From assembly GCA_030068145.1 (NCBI GenBank), contig JAPJBO010000247.1:62001-126000 (forward strand): a DNA stretch of 64,000 nt, read 5' to 3'. Shown here one piece after another: positions 22,263 to 31,575 of the stretch. Numbering within the stretch: position 1 is the first letter of the stretch; each line of letters starts with the position of its first letter. Made by a program: the position numbers and the translations under genes. The notes under the pieces are model-generated. The model was not told the origin of the DNA, searched no databases, and was given only the letters and a program-made list of their open reading frames with translations. Source of the DNA: Diplonema papillatum. Taxonomy: Eukaryota; Euglenozoa; Diplonemea; Diplonemida; Diplonemidae.

Positions 22263-22480
22263 AGAGCAGCACGTCGATCAGGATGACACTTAGTGTGCAC
22301 CCCTGCAGGATGCCGTTCGTGACCTCGAAGGTCTCCCATGCCCTTAGGCAGATTGAACCGCCTCCTGTGACGCAGACGGGCCAGAACCCAGTCGTGCATC
22401 CCATGTTCTCGACAAGAGGATCGGGCTGTGCTGCGTCCTCGAGGATTGGCACATCTGCCTTTCAGTGCGGCTTGTGGGTT
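22262..22480 (-). pseudogene. LINE reverse transcriptase fragment, copy 2
   Basis: The minus strand contains FEVTNGILQGCTLSVILIDV, matching the F-x-V-T-N-G-x-x-Q-G-C-x-L motif of CR1/L2/RTE-type LINE reverse transcriptases. Upstream (right) traces continue to about 22690 with LPQELVLKL, parallel to CPQELMLKL in copy 1. Downstream (left) the frame runs into the 33-bp minisatellite. The catalytic YADD box is not present. It is a dead fragment. Confidence 0.7.
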
Positions 22481-22751
22481 TGACACCCTAAGCCTCGCAC
22501 ACGTGTTAGCCTCCTTGGTCCGTGTTTCAAGACGGGTAGTAGAAGATGGCTGTGTCTGACATGAGCCTGCGAGCGTTTAACCACGTCAGGCCAGCGGGAG
22601 CAAGGACGTTAAGCTTGAGCACCAGCTCCTGCGGCAAGCGGTCGGAACATTTCGCAAAACCCTGAGCGAATATCGCCGGAAGCACAAAGAAAAATGAGTT
22701 AAAGTCTAGCCCGATACAGGTAAGCTTCCTATCCTAACCACCCCCGACCCC

Positions 22752-23861
22752 CCCCCTAGGCTTAGTTGGCGGGCGAGTCACGACTCGCCCCAGACTCGTC
22801 TTCACTCGCCCTGTCCCTCGCCCTCACTCGCCCTTCACTCGCCCTCAGTACCATCAGGGTCAAAAGTTTGTGCCTTCTCCGACCCACTCAGGTGCTGGGT
22901 TTAACCACAAAAATCTCGGCAAATACCCCGTCGCCAAAAATAGCCCCCATTATGGTGAAGAAACACGTGTTGGGGGGGAACGGCAGCAGAGAAGTTTCCC
23001 GCGCTGGCGACCCACATCGGCGGTGCTGGCCACCGCTGAGTACGACGGGGGTCGACAGCGTCTTCTCGGTGACGAACGCCATGGTGACGATACACTGCGC
23101 CACATGGATCCGCACAACACAAAACTGTTTCTGCGGATGCATGGTGATGACGCATTTGTCTTGTCGCTGACGACGACGACAACGACGCCGACGATGACGA
23201 CCTGGAAGCTCCCGACATGTGCATTGTGTGAGGGCAGACCTTCAGCACACTAGGCAGTATTCTGCCAAAACATCAAGATGTTCTCACCCCTACCCCTTCT
23301 CCTGCACTTGTGTTCATGCGCCGTAACAGGATCGGCAGCCCCTCGGCTTCATGAGCACGGTGGCAGCGGCAAAACAGGTCGGAATCGAGGCGGAGTGCGC
23401 TCTTCGACGTGTGCCACCACCATGGTCCACGGAGGGCGAGTCTGGGGCGAGTTGGGCGAGTCGGAGGGCGAGTTGGGCGAGTCGGAGGGCGAGTTGGGCG
23501 AGTGTAGGGCGAGTTGGGCGAGTGTAGGGCGAGTCGGAGGGCGAGTTGGGCGAGTGTGGGGCGAGTCGGAGGGCGAGTTGGGCGAGTGTAGGGCGAGTTG
23601 GGCGAGTGTAGGGCGAGTCGGAGGGCGAGTTGGGCGAGTGTAGGGCGAGTCAGAGGGCGAGTTGGGCGAGTGTAGGGCAAGTCGGAGGGCGAGTTGGGCG
23701 AGTGTGGGGCGAGTCGGAGGGCGAGTTGGGCGAGTGTAGGGCGAGTTGGGCGAGTGTGGGGCGAGTCAGAGGGCGAGTTGGGCGAGTGTAGGGCAAGTCG
23801 GAGGGCGAGTTGGGCGAGTGTGGGGCGAGTCGTGACTCGCCCGCCACCTATGCCTAGGGGG
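22752..23861. mobile_element. Compact foldback element F4 (1.1 kb)
   Basis: Left end CCCCCTAGGCTTAGTTGGCG and right end CGCCACCTATGCCTAGGGGG are imperfect inverted termini. Each is followed inward by the palindrome GGGCGAGTC-AC-GACTCGCCC and then by GGGCGAGT-based tandem repeats in opposite orientation (22790-22850 and 23436-23840). The right array is about five times longer than the left. The interior (22860-23430) has mixed frames without a recognised transposase, so the element is probably non-autonomous. Confidence 0.75.
23436..23840. repeat. GGGCGAGT-based minisatellite, right arm of F4
   Basis: Built from 8-16-bp modules GGGCGAGTTGGGCGAGTGTA and GGGCGAGTCGGA in a higher-order pattern. 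The shortened opposite-strand version (ACTCGCCC modules) forms the left arm at 22790-22850. Confidence 0.9.
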
Positions 23862-25425
23862 TAGGAACCCTTAACAAAATTGCGTGATTTCAGGGTTTTG
23901 GACTTTTTTCAACAAAGGAACACGCACCCGCCCTGTGCACCCCCAAGGATGGGCCCTCCACAGTGGTTCTCGCCCGGAAAAATGTTCAAAACGCTCTGCT
24001 GGCTGATATTTTGCGCCGAAATGCATTTTTGAGCATTTTGGTCTGTGGTCATTCTGTGGTCAAAATCCGCCGACTTTCCTCTGGTACCGGATTTTTTTTG
24101 GGACTGAATTTGCCCATCTAAAAAGTCACTATCGGGCTGTTTGCGTGTCAGAGTGCCCCCATGAGCGATGGAACGTGGTAAAAATACACTTTACATGAGG
24201 CGAGCGTCGCAGAGTGGAGAGGTCGCATAATATTTTCCGGCGCCACCGGCTTGAAAAACGGAGTTCGCACGAGAGTTTGAGAGCGTTTTGGTGTCAAACA
24301 TGAACTTTCACACCCTCGGAGCTTCTTCATGACCGAACCGACCGGGAAAATGACTTGGGTTGCTCCAGGATGTGACCTGCGGGCCAAAACCCCTGTTTAG
24401 ACGCCGGTATTGATGGTGCAACGGTACAGTGACGGTAGAGTGACGGTAGCGTGACGGTAGCGCTACGGTAGCGCTGTGAAAGCGCGAAAATAGCATAGTT
24501 TGTGCAACAGCAAGCAAAAGAAATGTCAATCCACCAGCTTTGCTCAGAATGCCACGCAAAATTGACTTCTCTCACGTACAACGATGCCGGGTCCCAATTT
24601 TTGCTGGCCAAAACGCAATTACAAGAGGTCCATTCTGTACGCATCCGGGATCGTCTGGCAGCCTCTTATAAGCAACCTAATGCTCTGAACACCAATCACA
24701 ACAGAAACGTCGTCACAGGCAACTGACCGAGCGAATGTTGCCGGAAACACAAAAAGTACATTTGCGCCGGTAAAGATCGGCGCCCAGCGAGACTCGAGGC
24801 AGCAGTTAAAGTTCGGGAAACAGTAAAGTTCGGCGAAGCTTAAGTTCGGGCGAAGCAAAGCTCTGGTCAAGCTAAGCTCTGGCGAAGCAAAGTTCGGGCG
24901 AAGCAAAGCAAAGCTAAGTTCTGCTGAAGCTAAGTTCGGCGAAGCAAAGCTCTGGTGAAGCAAAGTTCGGGCGATGCAAAGTTCTGGTCAAGCAAAGTTC
25001 GGGCGAAGCTAAGTTCGGCGAAGCAAAGTTCTGGTGAAGCTAAGTTCGGGCGAAGCTAAGTCAAAGCAAAGTTCGGGTGAAGCTAAGTTCTGGGGAGGCT
25101 AAGTTCTGGTGAAAGCAAAGTTCGGGCGAAGCTAAGTTCTGCCTGGAGTATGCAAATACCCGGTGCCAAATCACGGGTCAAGAAAACCCCGGAGCGAGGG
25201 AATTGACTACAACCGAAGACCAAGGAGAACCAAAAAAAGGTCCTCGGCGGGGTTCGAACCGGGGACCTCCAGCCGTGAAGGCTTGCGGCCAAAAAAGCTA
25301 TGGCCGCTGACAAAATTCTGACCCAAAAAAAACACGACGAAAACGTGCCCCCGGGCTTCGCCACCGACCCCCTAAAAAGTGGGGTTGGCTCGCCAGAGCT
25401 ATTGGCATGCCTCTAGTCTCGGATA
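23862..25425. other. No gene recognised; repeat fragments
   Basis: Contains a run of GTGACGGTAG units at 24428-24470. At 24680-24740 is a copy of a LINE-associated repeat (CACCAATCACAACAGAAACG and GTCGTCACAGGCAACTGACC) that recurs near 25845 and 26085. The AAGTTC minisatellite lies at 24815-25137. A B-box-like GGTTCGAACC at 25250-25262 is discussed among the rejected items. No coding frame is supported. Confidence 0.45.
24815..25137. repeat. Degenerate AAGTTCGGGCGAAGC tandem repeat
   Basis: Many copies of a 10-20-bp module alternating AAGTTCGGGCGAAGC and AAGCTCTGGTCAAGC. A short related copy with the same upstream block (GGCGCCCAGCGAGAC) is at 51615-51705, so the array travels with a dispersed repeat. 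Confidence 0.75.
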
Positions 25426-25429
25426 AACG

Positions 25430-25798
25430 GTTGCTTGTCTGCTTGTCGTAGTTGCAAGGCGGAGGGGGGTCCGTGTGCTCCGACGAACCCGCGCACGCCG
25501 ATGCTGCGGGTGCCGACGAGGCACGGCACCAGCACCCGGAGGAAGTGGGCATGCCTGCTCGCGGCCCTGGCGTTCTTGCTGGTCCGGGTGCCCGGCATCC
25601 TGGACGGCGGGTCGGAGGCAGCGGGCGGCGGATTCGACGACGACGCGGAAGACGGCGTTCCGTTCCTGCGCGGGCCCCGGCGCACCCCCGACGGCACCTG
25701 CCTCCGGACCGCGTTCATACAAGGGCACAACGCGCGGCGGCTGCTCACTCAGGGACTCGCAGATCCGTGCCTTGGCAGCTGGTCCAGCGGCCGGAGGA
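25430..25798 (+). pseudogene. Truncated upstream copy of TTL exon 1
   Basis: About 370 bp over 95% identical by eye to 26168-26541, including the start codon (25501) and the hydrophobic N-terminal segment. A one-base deletion near 25758 (CTCGCAGATCC versus CTCGCCGGATCC in the intact exon) shifts the frame after residue ~86. Homology stops at GGCCGGAGGACGC, after which LINE-associated repeat sequence (25826-25945) begins. The catalytic TTL region is absent, so it cannot encode an enzyme. Confidence 0.8.
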
Positions 25799-26242
25799 CG
25801 CAGCACATCCGCAGCGAAGCTGAGCAAACCTGAAACTCTGAGCACGAATCACAATAGAAACGTCGCCACAGGCAAACTGCTTGAGCGAATATCGCCGGAA
25901 GCTCAAAAGAAACGAGTTAAAGTCTAGCCCGATACGGTAACGCTTCCTATCAAATCCCCCCCGCCCGCCGACCACACCAAGCTGAACCTCAAAACAAGCA
26001 AAAGATCGAAGGACACTAAGCCGTACGCCGTACTCGTCAGAAACACAAACGCAGCGGATCCGCAGTCTCTATCTAAATTAATGCTCTGAACACCAATCAC
26101 AATGGAAACATCGTCACAGGCAACTGACTGAGCGAATATCGCTGGAAACGCAAACAACGCTAAATACACCGTTGCTTGTCTGCTTGTCGTAGTTGCAAGG
26201 CGGAGGGGGGTCCGTGTGCTCTGACGAACCCGGCGCACGCCG

Positions 26243-26803
26243 ATGCTGCGGGTGCCGACGAGGCACGGCACCAGCACCCGGAGGAAGTGGGCATGCCTGC
26301 TCGCGGCCCTGGCGTTCTTGCTGGTCCGGGTGCCCGGCATCCTGGACGGCGGGTCGGAGGCAGCGGGTGGCGGCTTCGACGACGACGCGGAAGACGGCGT
26401 TCCGTTCCTGCGCGGGCCCCGGTGCACCCCCGACGGCACCTGCCTCCGGACCGCGTTCATACAAGGGCACAACGCGCGGCGGCTGCTCACTCAGGGGCTC
26501 GCCGGATCCGTGCCTTGGCAGCTGGTCCAGCGGCCGGAGGACGCGACACTGTTCTGGATGCGAAACCGCGACAAGCGTGCAGAGGCGGTCGCAGCCGGCG
26601 ACGGCGGGCGGGTCTTCAACAAGATCCCGGCCCGCTGGCAGGTCGCGGACAAGGCGCTCCTCGCCGCCAACGTGCACGCGTTCCTCCGCTCCAACGGCCT
26701 CTCCGACTCGCCTTTGCCCGAGACCGTGCCGCTGGTCACCGTCGCCGACATGAACACGCTCTCCAAGAAAGCTGCCGCGATGCCCGGCATTTGGATCGTC
26801 AAG
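26243..26803 (+). CDS. Tubulin-tyrosine-ligase-like protein, exon 1
   Basis: 187 codons. Residues ~14-31 (KWACLLAALAFLLVRVPGIL) form a hydrophobic segment suggesting a signal peptide or membrane anchor. The N-terminal TTL-domain features follow: WQLVQRPEDATLFWM, FNKIPARWQVADKALLAANV, and VTVADMNTLSKKAAAMPGIWIVK, where the final WIVK matches the nucleotide-binding W-I-x-K of the ATP-grasp-like TTL fold. TTL-family enzymes ligate amino acids (Tyr, Glu, Gly) to tubulin or other proteins using ATP. The exon ends at AAG, followed by GCATGC; no GT donor in frame preserves the motif, so a GC-AG intron is inferred. Joined to 30941 it reads WIVK-MTSESMGRGI, with the family's usual spacing to G-x-G-I but Met where Pro is usual. 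Confidence 0.8.
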
Positions 26804-26885
26804 GCATGCACTCTCTCTCTCCGTTTTTTTTTTGAGGACTAAGCTTATCGGAAGCACTTAAGTCGGGAAAATATATATCGGAACT

Positions 26886-27047
26886 GCTTCCGTTATATAT
26901 TTTTCTGCTTCCGTTATATATTTTCTGCTTCCGTTATATATTTTCCAGCTTCCGTTATATATTTTCCAGCTTCCGTTATATATTTTCCAGCTTCCGTTAT
27001 ATATTTTCCAGCTTCCGCTATATATTTTCCAGCTTCCGTTATATATG
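26886..27047. repeat. 21-bp minisatellite, left arm of F5
   Basis: Seven to eight units of CTTCCGTTATATATTTTCCAG with small variants. Reverse-complement array at 28350-28616. Confidence 0.92.
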
Positions 27048-27179
27048 CTATGTTCTGATAAATATTGGAGTGTTTCCATAAGTCACCACACAGAAATGCA
27101 GGCCCAAAGTCACCGGAGAAAGCCTAACTAGAGAACGAAGAAAGCCTAACTAGAGAAACAAAAGAGGAACAGCAACAGG

Positions 27180-28050
27180 ATGGAAAGGCAACGAGACGCA
27201 TCTGGAAACCCCCGACAGCAAAATCAGCAGCAGCTTCCGCACCAGCTGCAACTTCCGCAGTTTCAGCACCCGCAGCAACTTCCGCATCAGCATCACCAGG
27301 CACCGAACCACCCGCAGCAGTTCCAGCACCAGCAGCAACTTCCGCATCAGCATCACCAGGCACCGAACCACCCGCAGCAGTTCCAGCACCAGCAGCAACT
27401 TCCGCACCAGCTTCACCAGGCACAGTACCACCCGCAGCAGTTTCAGCACCCGCAGCACCACCAGCCGCACCAGCACCAGCAGCAGCAGCTTCAGCACCAG
27501 CAGCATTTTCAGCCCCAGACTGTGCAGTACCAGCACAGTCCGTACTCCTACCCGGCGGGTTATCCGGGTTACTACAACCCAGTGCCCTCCTACGGTCCGG
27601 GTGCCTATATGGACGCACCATACAACCCGCATCCAGACGCACCGCGAGGCGCAGCCTCTGGGCACACGGTAGTGAAAGACGCTGCAGGCAGACCACGAGA
27701 CGTCGCTCTCGTATACTGCAGTGCAGCGCCTGCAGCAGAAGGCGCAGCGGGTGGAAATGGAAGAATTCGCCCGCGAATACGGGCTTGTGCGGCCCTATTT
27801 GCGTGCCATTGCAGACGCAAACCCGGGGAGCGTGTGGAGTGTAACCCCTGGTCCCCCAGACAACGACAGCGAACCGGTGCACTTCAAGTGCGCCTTCCTG
27901 GCCCTCGCCAGCTCAAAGAGGGCTCTTGCCGGGGCTCTACCCCAGATCTTCTTGGATGGAACCGCGCTGCATGGTGGTTTCGGGGGTGTGGCCTTAGTGG
28001 CCTGCTGCAAGGACGCCCACCGGAACATCGTTCCGTTGTGTGCCTGGTAA
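27180..28050 (+). pseudogene. MULE transposase remnant inside F5
   Basis: The left arm carries a start codon at 27180 and a Gln/His/Pro-rich N-terminus (MERQRDASGNPRQQNQQQ, then HQHHQAPNHPQQFQ repeats), followed by a Tyr/Pro/Gly-rich stretch (about 27540-27620). At about 27660-27720 the frame shifts. A second frame (27721-28050) carries the conserved MULE part: FKCAFLALASSKRALAGALP and QIFLDGTALHGGFGGVALVA, ending CKDAHRNIVPLCAW just where the inverted right arm begins. The first catalytic Asp (in LDGT) is present. The second Asp, the C2H2-like segment and the Glu are absent. The remnant cannot be active alone. The Q/H-rich leader may be a genuine N-terminal domain or repeat-derived padding. 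Confidence 0.7.
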
Positions 28051-28220
28051 AGCTGATGCGGAAGTTGCTGCTGGTGCTGGAACTGCTGCGGGTGGTTCGG
28101 TGCCTGGTGATGCTGATGCGGAAGTTGCTGCTGGTGCTGAAACTGCTGCGGCAGCTGGTGCGGAAGCTGCTGCTGATTTTGCTGTCGGGGGTTTCCAGAT
28201 GCGTCTCGTTGCCTTTCCAT
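28045..28220 (-). pseudogene. Mirror copy of the F5 N-terminal coding segment
   Basis: Within the right arm, reading left from 28220, the minus strand starts with the same MERQRDASGNPRQQNQQQLP leader as the + strand at 27180. It runs into the MULE part in antisense. It exists because the left end of the transposon was duplicated in inverse orientation; it has no independent function that I can see. Confidence 0.75.
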
Positions 28221-28349
28221 CTTGTTGCTGTTCCTCTTTTGTTTCTCTAGTTAGGCTTTCTTCGTTATCTAGTTAGGCTTTCTCCGGTGACTTTGGGCCT
28301 GCATTTCTGTGTGGTGACTTATGGAAACACTCCAATATTTATCAGAACA

Positions 28350-28616
28350 TAGCATATATAACGGAAGCTGGAAAATATATAGCGGAAGCTGGAAAATATA
28401 TAGCGGAAGCTGGAAAATATATAACGGAAGCTGGAAAATATATAACGGAAGCTGGAAAATATATAACGGAAGCTGGAAAATATATAACGGAAGCTGGAAA
28501 ATATATAACGGAAGCTGGAAAATATATAACGGAAGCTGGAAAATATATAACGGAAGCAGAAAAAATATATAACGGAAGCTGGGAAAAATATATAACGGAA
28601 GCAGCTTCCGTTATAT
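28350..28616. repeat. 21-bp minisatellite, right arm of F5
   Basis: Twelve to thirteen units of GAAGCTGGAAAATATATAACG, longer than the left-arm array. The terminal units are diverged (GCAGAAAAAATATATAACG). Confidence 0.92.
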
Positions 28617-28881
28617 ATTTTCCCGACTTAAGTGCTTCCCTTATGGTTAAGTCCGTTTTTTTTTTTTTTGAAAGTATGCAGGGAATAGTTGACTAGACCT
28701 CTTGAGTTTGAGCTGACCACGAATTGGGGAGTCGGGAGAACCTACAAAGCCAAAAGCAGGACCGACCCCCCCCTTCGTGAGAAAAAGCGAAGAATAAAAA
28801 CACCTTCTTTTTTCCATCTATCTTCGAGCGTGGCGCTACCTGACGACACAAAGGCAAGGCTACTCGGGTATCGAGAGGGGG

Positions 28882-29994
28882 GTGGATGTGCGCCTGCTGA
28901 ACAGACTGTGGCAGAACCGCGCGACGGAGGACAGGCTCAGCTTTGCAATCCGCAAATGCATCGCAGGAGCGGTGTACTCTCGCGAGTGGTGCAACAGAAA
29001 ATGGGGAACGGGTGACGGCGTATGCGAGTTCTGCGACGGTGGGACGCCGGGGACCCTGCTGCACTATTTCTGGGAATGCCCGGGACCGGGGGGCAGGTGG
29101 GTCAATCTACGTTGCCGACTCGACGTCGCAGGAGTGGCGGCACAGAATATGCCCCTATGCCTGAGCACACGGGGGATTCCCCCCATCGGAACCCCGCCGG
29201 TACTCGTGGAGAGGGTCCAGAAGCTGATCGGGACCATCTCCATCGAGATGGCGCAAGCGCAGCGTAATATCGCGACGACGCGCCCCTGGGAGCTTGCCTC
29301 CGCCGCGGCAGGGAGATATGACGTTGAGCTGGCAAGGGACAGCCGTGAGCTCCTCACGAAGCAGATCGGGACGCGCTTCGCGGCGACGCTAGTCTACTGG
29401 CTAAGGAATCTACGTTGGGTCAACACCCCCCCTCTCCCTACGACCGGCGTGGAACTCGCTTTGGATTTTGAGGCCTACACGCGATCCAAGCTGCCTGGGG
29501 AAACGTTTGCCGAAAAAGGGTTGCAGATAGGATATCTAACACGAGCCATCAACGACCTAAGCTTTGCTGACACGGGGGCCTCAGCCTTCCCCGGGAAGTG
29601 GCGTCAGGGTGTATGCTCTTTACGCTGCCTGGGTGCGCCGGCAATGCCGGGATTCACACACCGTCCACGTTTTGCAGCTGGACGGAGGACAGAGGCGATG
29701 TTAAACGGCATAGTAGCAGTTTGCTCCAAAGACAGCTGGAATGACGCCAAACCCGTGTACCCTCAGGACGTAGCCTTCGCTCAATGGAAGCTGAAGTTTC
29801 CCATCAAGGTGTTAGCCGCCGCCGCAGTCGCGAGGAAGAAGAGGGCCCGCAGCGTTACAAGGCGGCGATCCCCCGCGAGACGAGCTCGCCCGCCGGCCAG
29901 AGCGCCCGCTGCAGCACCAACTCCGGTGCCGCCACTCACTGTAGCAGAGCCGCAACCTGCAGCGCGCCTCCGGAGCGACTTACGCCCGCCGTAG
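28882..29994 (+). CDS. LINE ORF2 C-terminal fragment
   Basis: A 370-codon open frame. Residues ~48-66 form CX2CX9HX4C (CEFC...HYFWEC), the C-terminal zinc-binding motif of non-LTR retrotransposon ORF2 proteins. Upstream LLNRLWQNRATEDRLSFAIR resembles the segment that usually precedes it. The downstream 300 residues are Ala/Arg/Pro-rich near the end (KKRARSVTRRRSPARRARPP) and end at a TAG stop. There is no RT domain, so the element is 5'-truncated, the usual result of aborted target-primed reverse transcription. It lies in TTL intron 1, downstream of F5, on the same strand as the gene. The intact frame suggests a fairly recent insertion. Confidence 0.65.
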   Translation: MDVRLLNRLWQNRATEDRLSFAIRKCIAGAVYSREWCNRKWGTGDGVCEFCDGGTPGTLLHYFWECPGPGGRWVNLRCRLDVAGVAAQNMPLCLSTRGIPPIGTPPVLVERVQKLIGTISIEMAQAQRNIATTRPWELASAAAGRYDVELARDSRELLTKQIGTRFAATLVYWLRNLRWVNTPPLPTTGVELALDFEAYTRSKLPGETFAEKGLQIGYLTRAINDLSFADTGASAFPGKWRQGVCSLRCLGAPAMPGFTHRPRFAAGRRTEAMLNGIVAVCSKDSWNDAKPVYPQDVAFAQWKLKFPIKVLAAAAVARKKRARSVTRRRSPARRARPPARAPAAAPTPVPPLTVAEPQPAARLRSDLRPP

Positions 29995-30310
29995 CAGTGC
30001 GAAGAGAAGTGAGGAGACCGGAAACTCCCCGGAGAGATGGTCCCTGCACTCTAACTCGTCTCTCTCTCTCTATCTTTGTCAAGAGCTGCAACTCAACTAT
30101 TCTACATAAGCGCCAGCTTGAAAGGAAATGCTCGACGATGCTGCCCGGCAAAGAACAGAAGGGATCCCAAGTGCTGTAACTACCGAACCACGTGTTGAAC
30201 GGACGTGAGGTCATGCGGGTCTACCCCTACACGACAAACCACACAAACACAACAGGTCAAAAGTCCTGAGTGAGAAAACAACACACGGCGGTGTAAGCGA
30301 AGAACAAATC
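29995..30310 (+). repeat. 3' region of the LINE, shared with other loci
   Basis: It contains GGAGAGATGGTCCCTGCACT and a CT-rich stretch (also at 10905-10950), then a 205-bp block (30104-30307) starting CAGCTTGAAAGGAAATGCTC that recurs at 47343-47547 in the same orientation and partly at 30538-30585. It probably represents the LINE 3' untranslated region, of which 5'-truncated copies are scattered in introns. Confidence 0.65.
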
Positions 30311-30940
30311 AGATTGTGTTTGTATTCTTCCCCTCTACCTCTATATTTCCTCCCTTCCATTCGGAGTCAAAGCAGCTGTCGAGTATTTTTTACCAAACAT
30401 GAAATGTTGGAAGAAATGAGAAGCTCGTCGCCGCAAACCGTGGCGTTTTCACTTGCGTCCTGAATCCAGCTTTACGTAAAAACGATCAGGCACTGCGTTC
30501 AACGAAAACAACTTGCGAGTGACGAGCTCTTATTTTTTCATAAGCACCAGCTTGGAAGGAAATGCTCGACGATGCTGCGCAGGTCGCCGGGTACTGATTC
30601 CTAATCAACGTCCCGGCAACACACAGATGCCCCGAAACTAGCCTGGTCCACCTGACGGTGGAAGCACACCGTTTGACTTGTTTTGATGTGTTCTCCGCCT
30701 CTCCTCTTTTTTCTCCGGTTGCTCTTCGGAGTGCCAAGAAGCCCCCCGACCCAAAGCCCGCTACTGGAGACCCGCTGCCTCACGCTACTCCGGCCCGCAT
30801 GATACTCCAGGCCCCCATCAGCAGCCCGGGGGGCATCAGCAGTAGCCTAGAAGAAACCACGTGTGGACGCACTCTCGCCAAGAGGGGCCACGTTAAAATA
30901 GGTTCTCAACACACACACACGCGCACACACACCCACACAG

Positions 30941-31450
30941 ATGACTTCCGAAAGCATGGGCCGCGGGATCGAAATTGTGACCGACATGGCGGCATGGGTG
31001 CGGTCTCCGACGTTTTCGAACGTGGCTGCCGAGGTGCTCAAGGGAGAACGCTTCGTGTGCCAGAAGTACGTCACGAACCCGCTGCTGCTGAACGGGCGCA
31101 AGTCGGAGTGCCGGCTGTACTGGCTCCTCGCCTCTGTCAACCCGATGATCGTCGCCGTTTTCCACGAGGGACAAGTCAGGCTGAACTCGATGCCGTACCA
31201 AAATCACTCCTTCGACAACCCGATGATCCACCTGACCAATGTGCACCAGCAGAGGGATCATCCGGAGTTCGAGCAGATGCTGAAGGAAGGCAAGCTCAAG
31301 TGGTCAATGACCCGCTGGAAGGAATATCTGGTTGCCGAAATGAAAGTGAAGCCAGAAGTCGCGGACGGTCTGCTGGTACGCATGAAGTGGAGCCTCGTTC
31401 GTGTTGTCAACGCAACGACCGACTTGCTGCGCTTGGACACTCATTCAAAG
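30941..31450 (+). CDS. Tubulin-tyrosine-ligase-like protein, exon 2
   Basis: 170 codons, the centre of the TTL domain. GRGIEIVTD is the glycine-rich nucleotide loop. FVCQKYVTNPLLLNGRKSEC-RLYWLLAS matches the family's Q-K-Y-I-x-N-P-L-L-I-x-G-R-K-x-D-x-R core, and IHLTNVHQQ matches H-L-T-N. The usual Asp in R-K-x-D-x-R is Glu here (R-K-S-E-C-R). The exon follows a CACACAG acceptor and ends at AAG before GTAGCT; both ends are phase 0. The C-terminal part (EQMLKEGKLKWSM, then VVNATTDLLRLDTHSK) corresponds to the helical region before the F-E-L-x-G-x-D segment supplied by exon 3, 18.5 kb away. Confidence 0.85.
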
Positions 31451-31575
31451 GTAGCTTTTCTACTACTCGGCTCCAGCACGGAGTTTTATGCAGACGGCAA
31501 AGTGTGAGAGAACACAGCTTTGGAGGAATTCCATAATAAACTGTGAACCCGATTATAGAATATAGATAAGCCATA

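Larger units (their letters stand above)
26836..28654. mobile_element. Foldback element F5 derived from a Mutator-like transposon
   Basis: Imperfect termini GGACTAAGCTTATCGGAAGC and the complement of GCTTCCCTTATGGTTAAGTCC are followed by GAAGCACTTAAGTCGGG at both ends, then by a 21-bp tandem array in each arm (26886-27047 and 28350-28616). Nearly identical single-copy sequence follows, inverted, down to about 27420 and 28045. The arms are thus about 580-610 bp each. Only about 600 bp in the middle is unpaired. It encodes LDGTALHGGFGGVALVACCK, the start of the MULE transposase domain (known pattern: I-D-G-T-H-L-K-G-x-Y-G-G-x-L-L-V-A). The rest of the transposase is missing, replaced by an inverted copy of the left end. 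Flanks are T-runs ending in GA on both sides, so a target duplication cannot be read reliably. Confidence 0.8.
26804..30940 (+). other. TTL gene intron 1 (4.1 kb, GC-AG)
   Basis: Bounded by GCATGC and CACACACCCACACAG. It is filled by the MULE-derived foldback element (26836-28654), a LINE C-terminal fragment with its 3' region (28882-30310) and further dispersed repeat pieces (30360-30720). These include CCAAACATGAAATGTTGGAAGAAATGAG, which also occurs near the start of RRM intron 1 (10865 and 10952), in matching blocks of under 20 bases. Confidence 0.7.

Noticed and set aside
25240..25300. tRNA gene suggested by GGTTCGAACC
   Set aside because: Five-base T-arm pairing fails (two of five pairs mismatch) and no acceptor stem closes. 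Similar B-box-like strings at 68-83, 545-560, 20363 and 32685 also lack cloverleaves. They may be tRNA-derived SINE debris, but this is not supported enough to annotate.
26823..28671. A target-site duplication for F5 made of the T-runs ending in GA on both sides
   Set aside because: The left run directly precedes GGACT as ...TTTGA, while the right run begins GTTTT after GTCC. The immediate flanks are not identical, and poly-T is common here.
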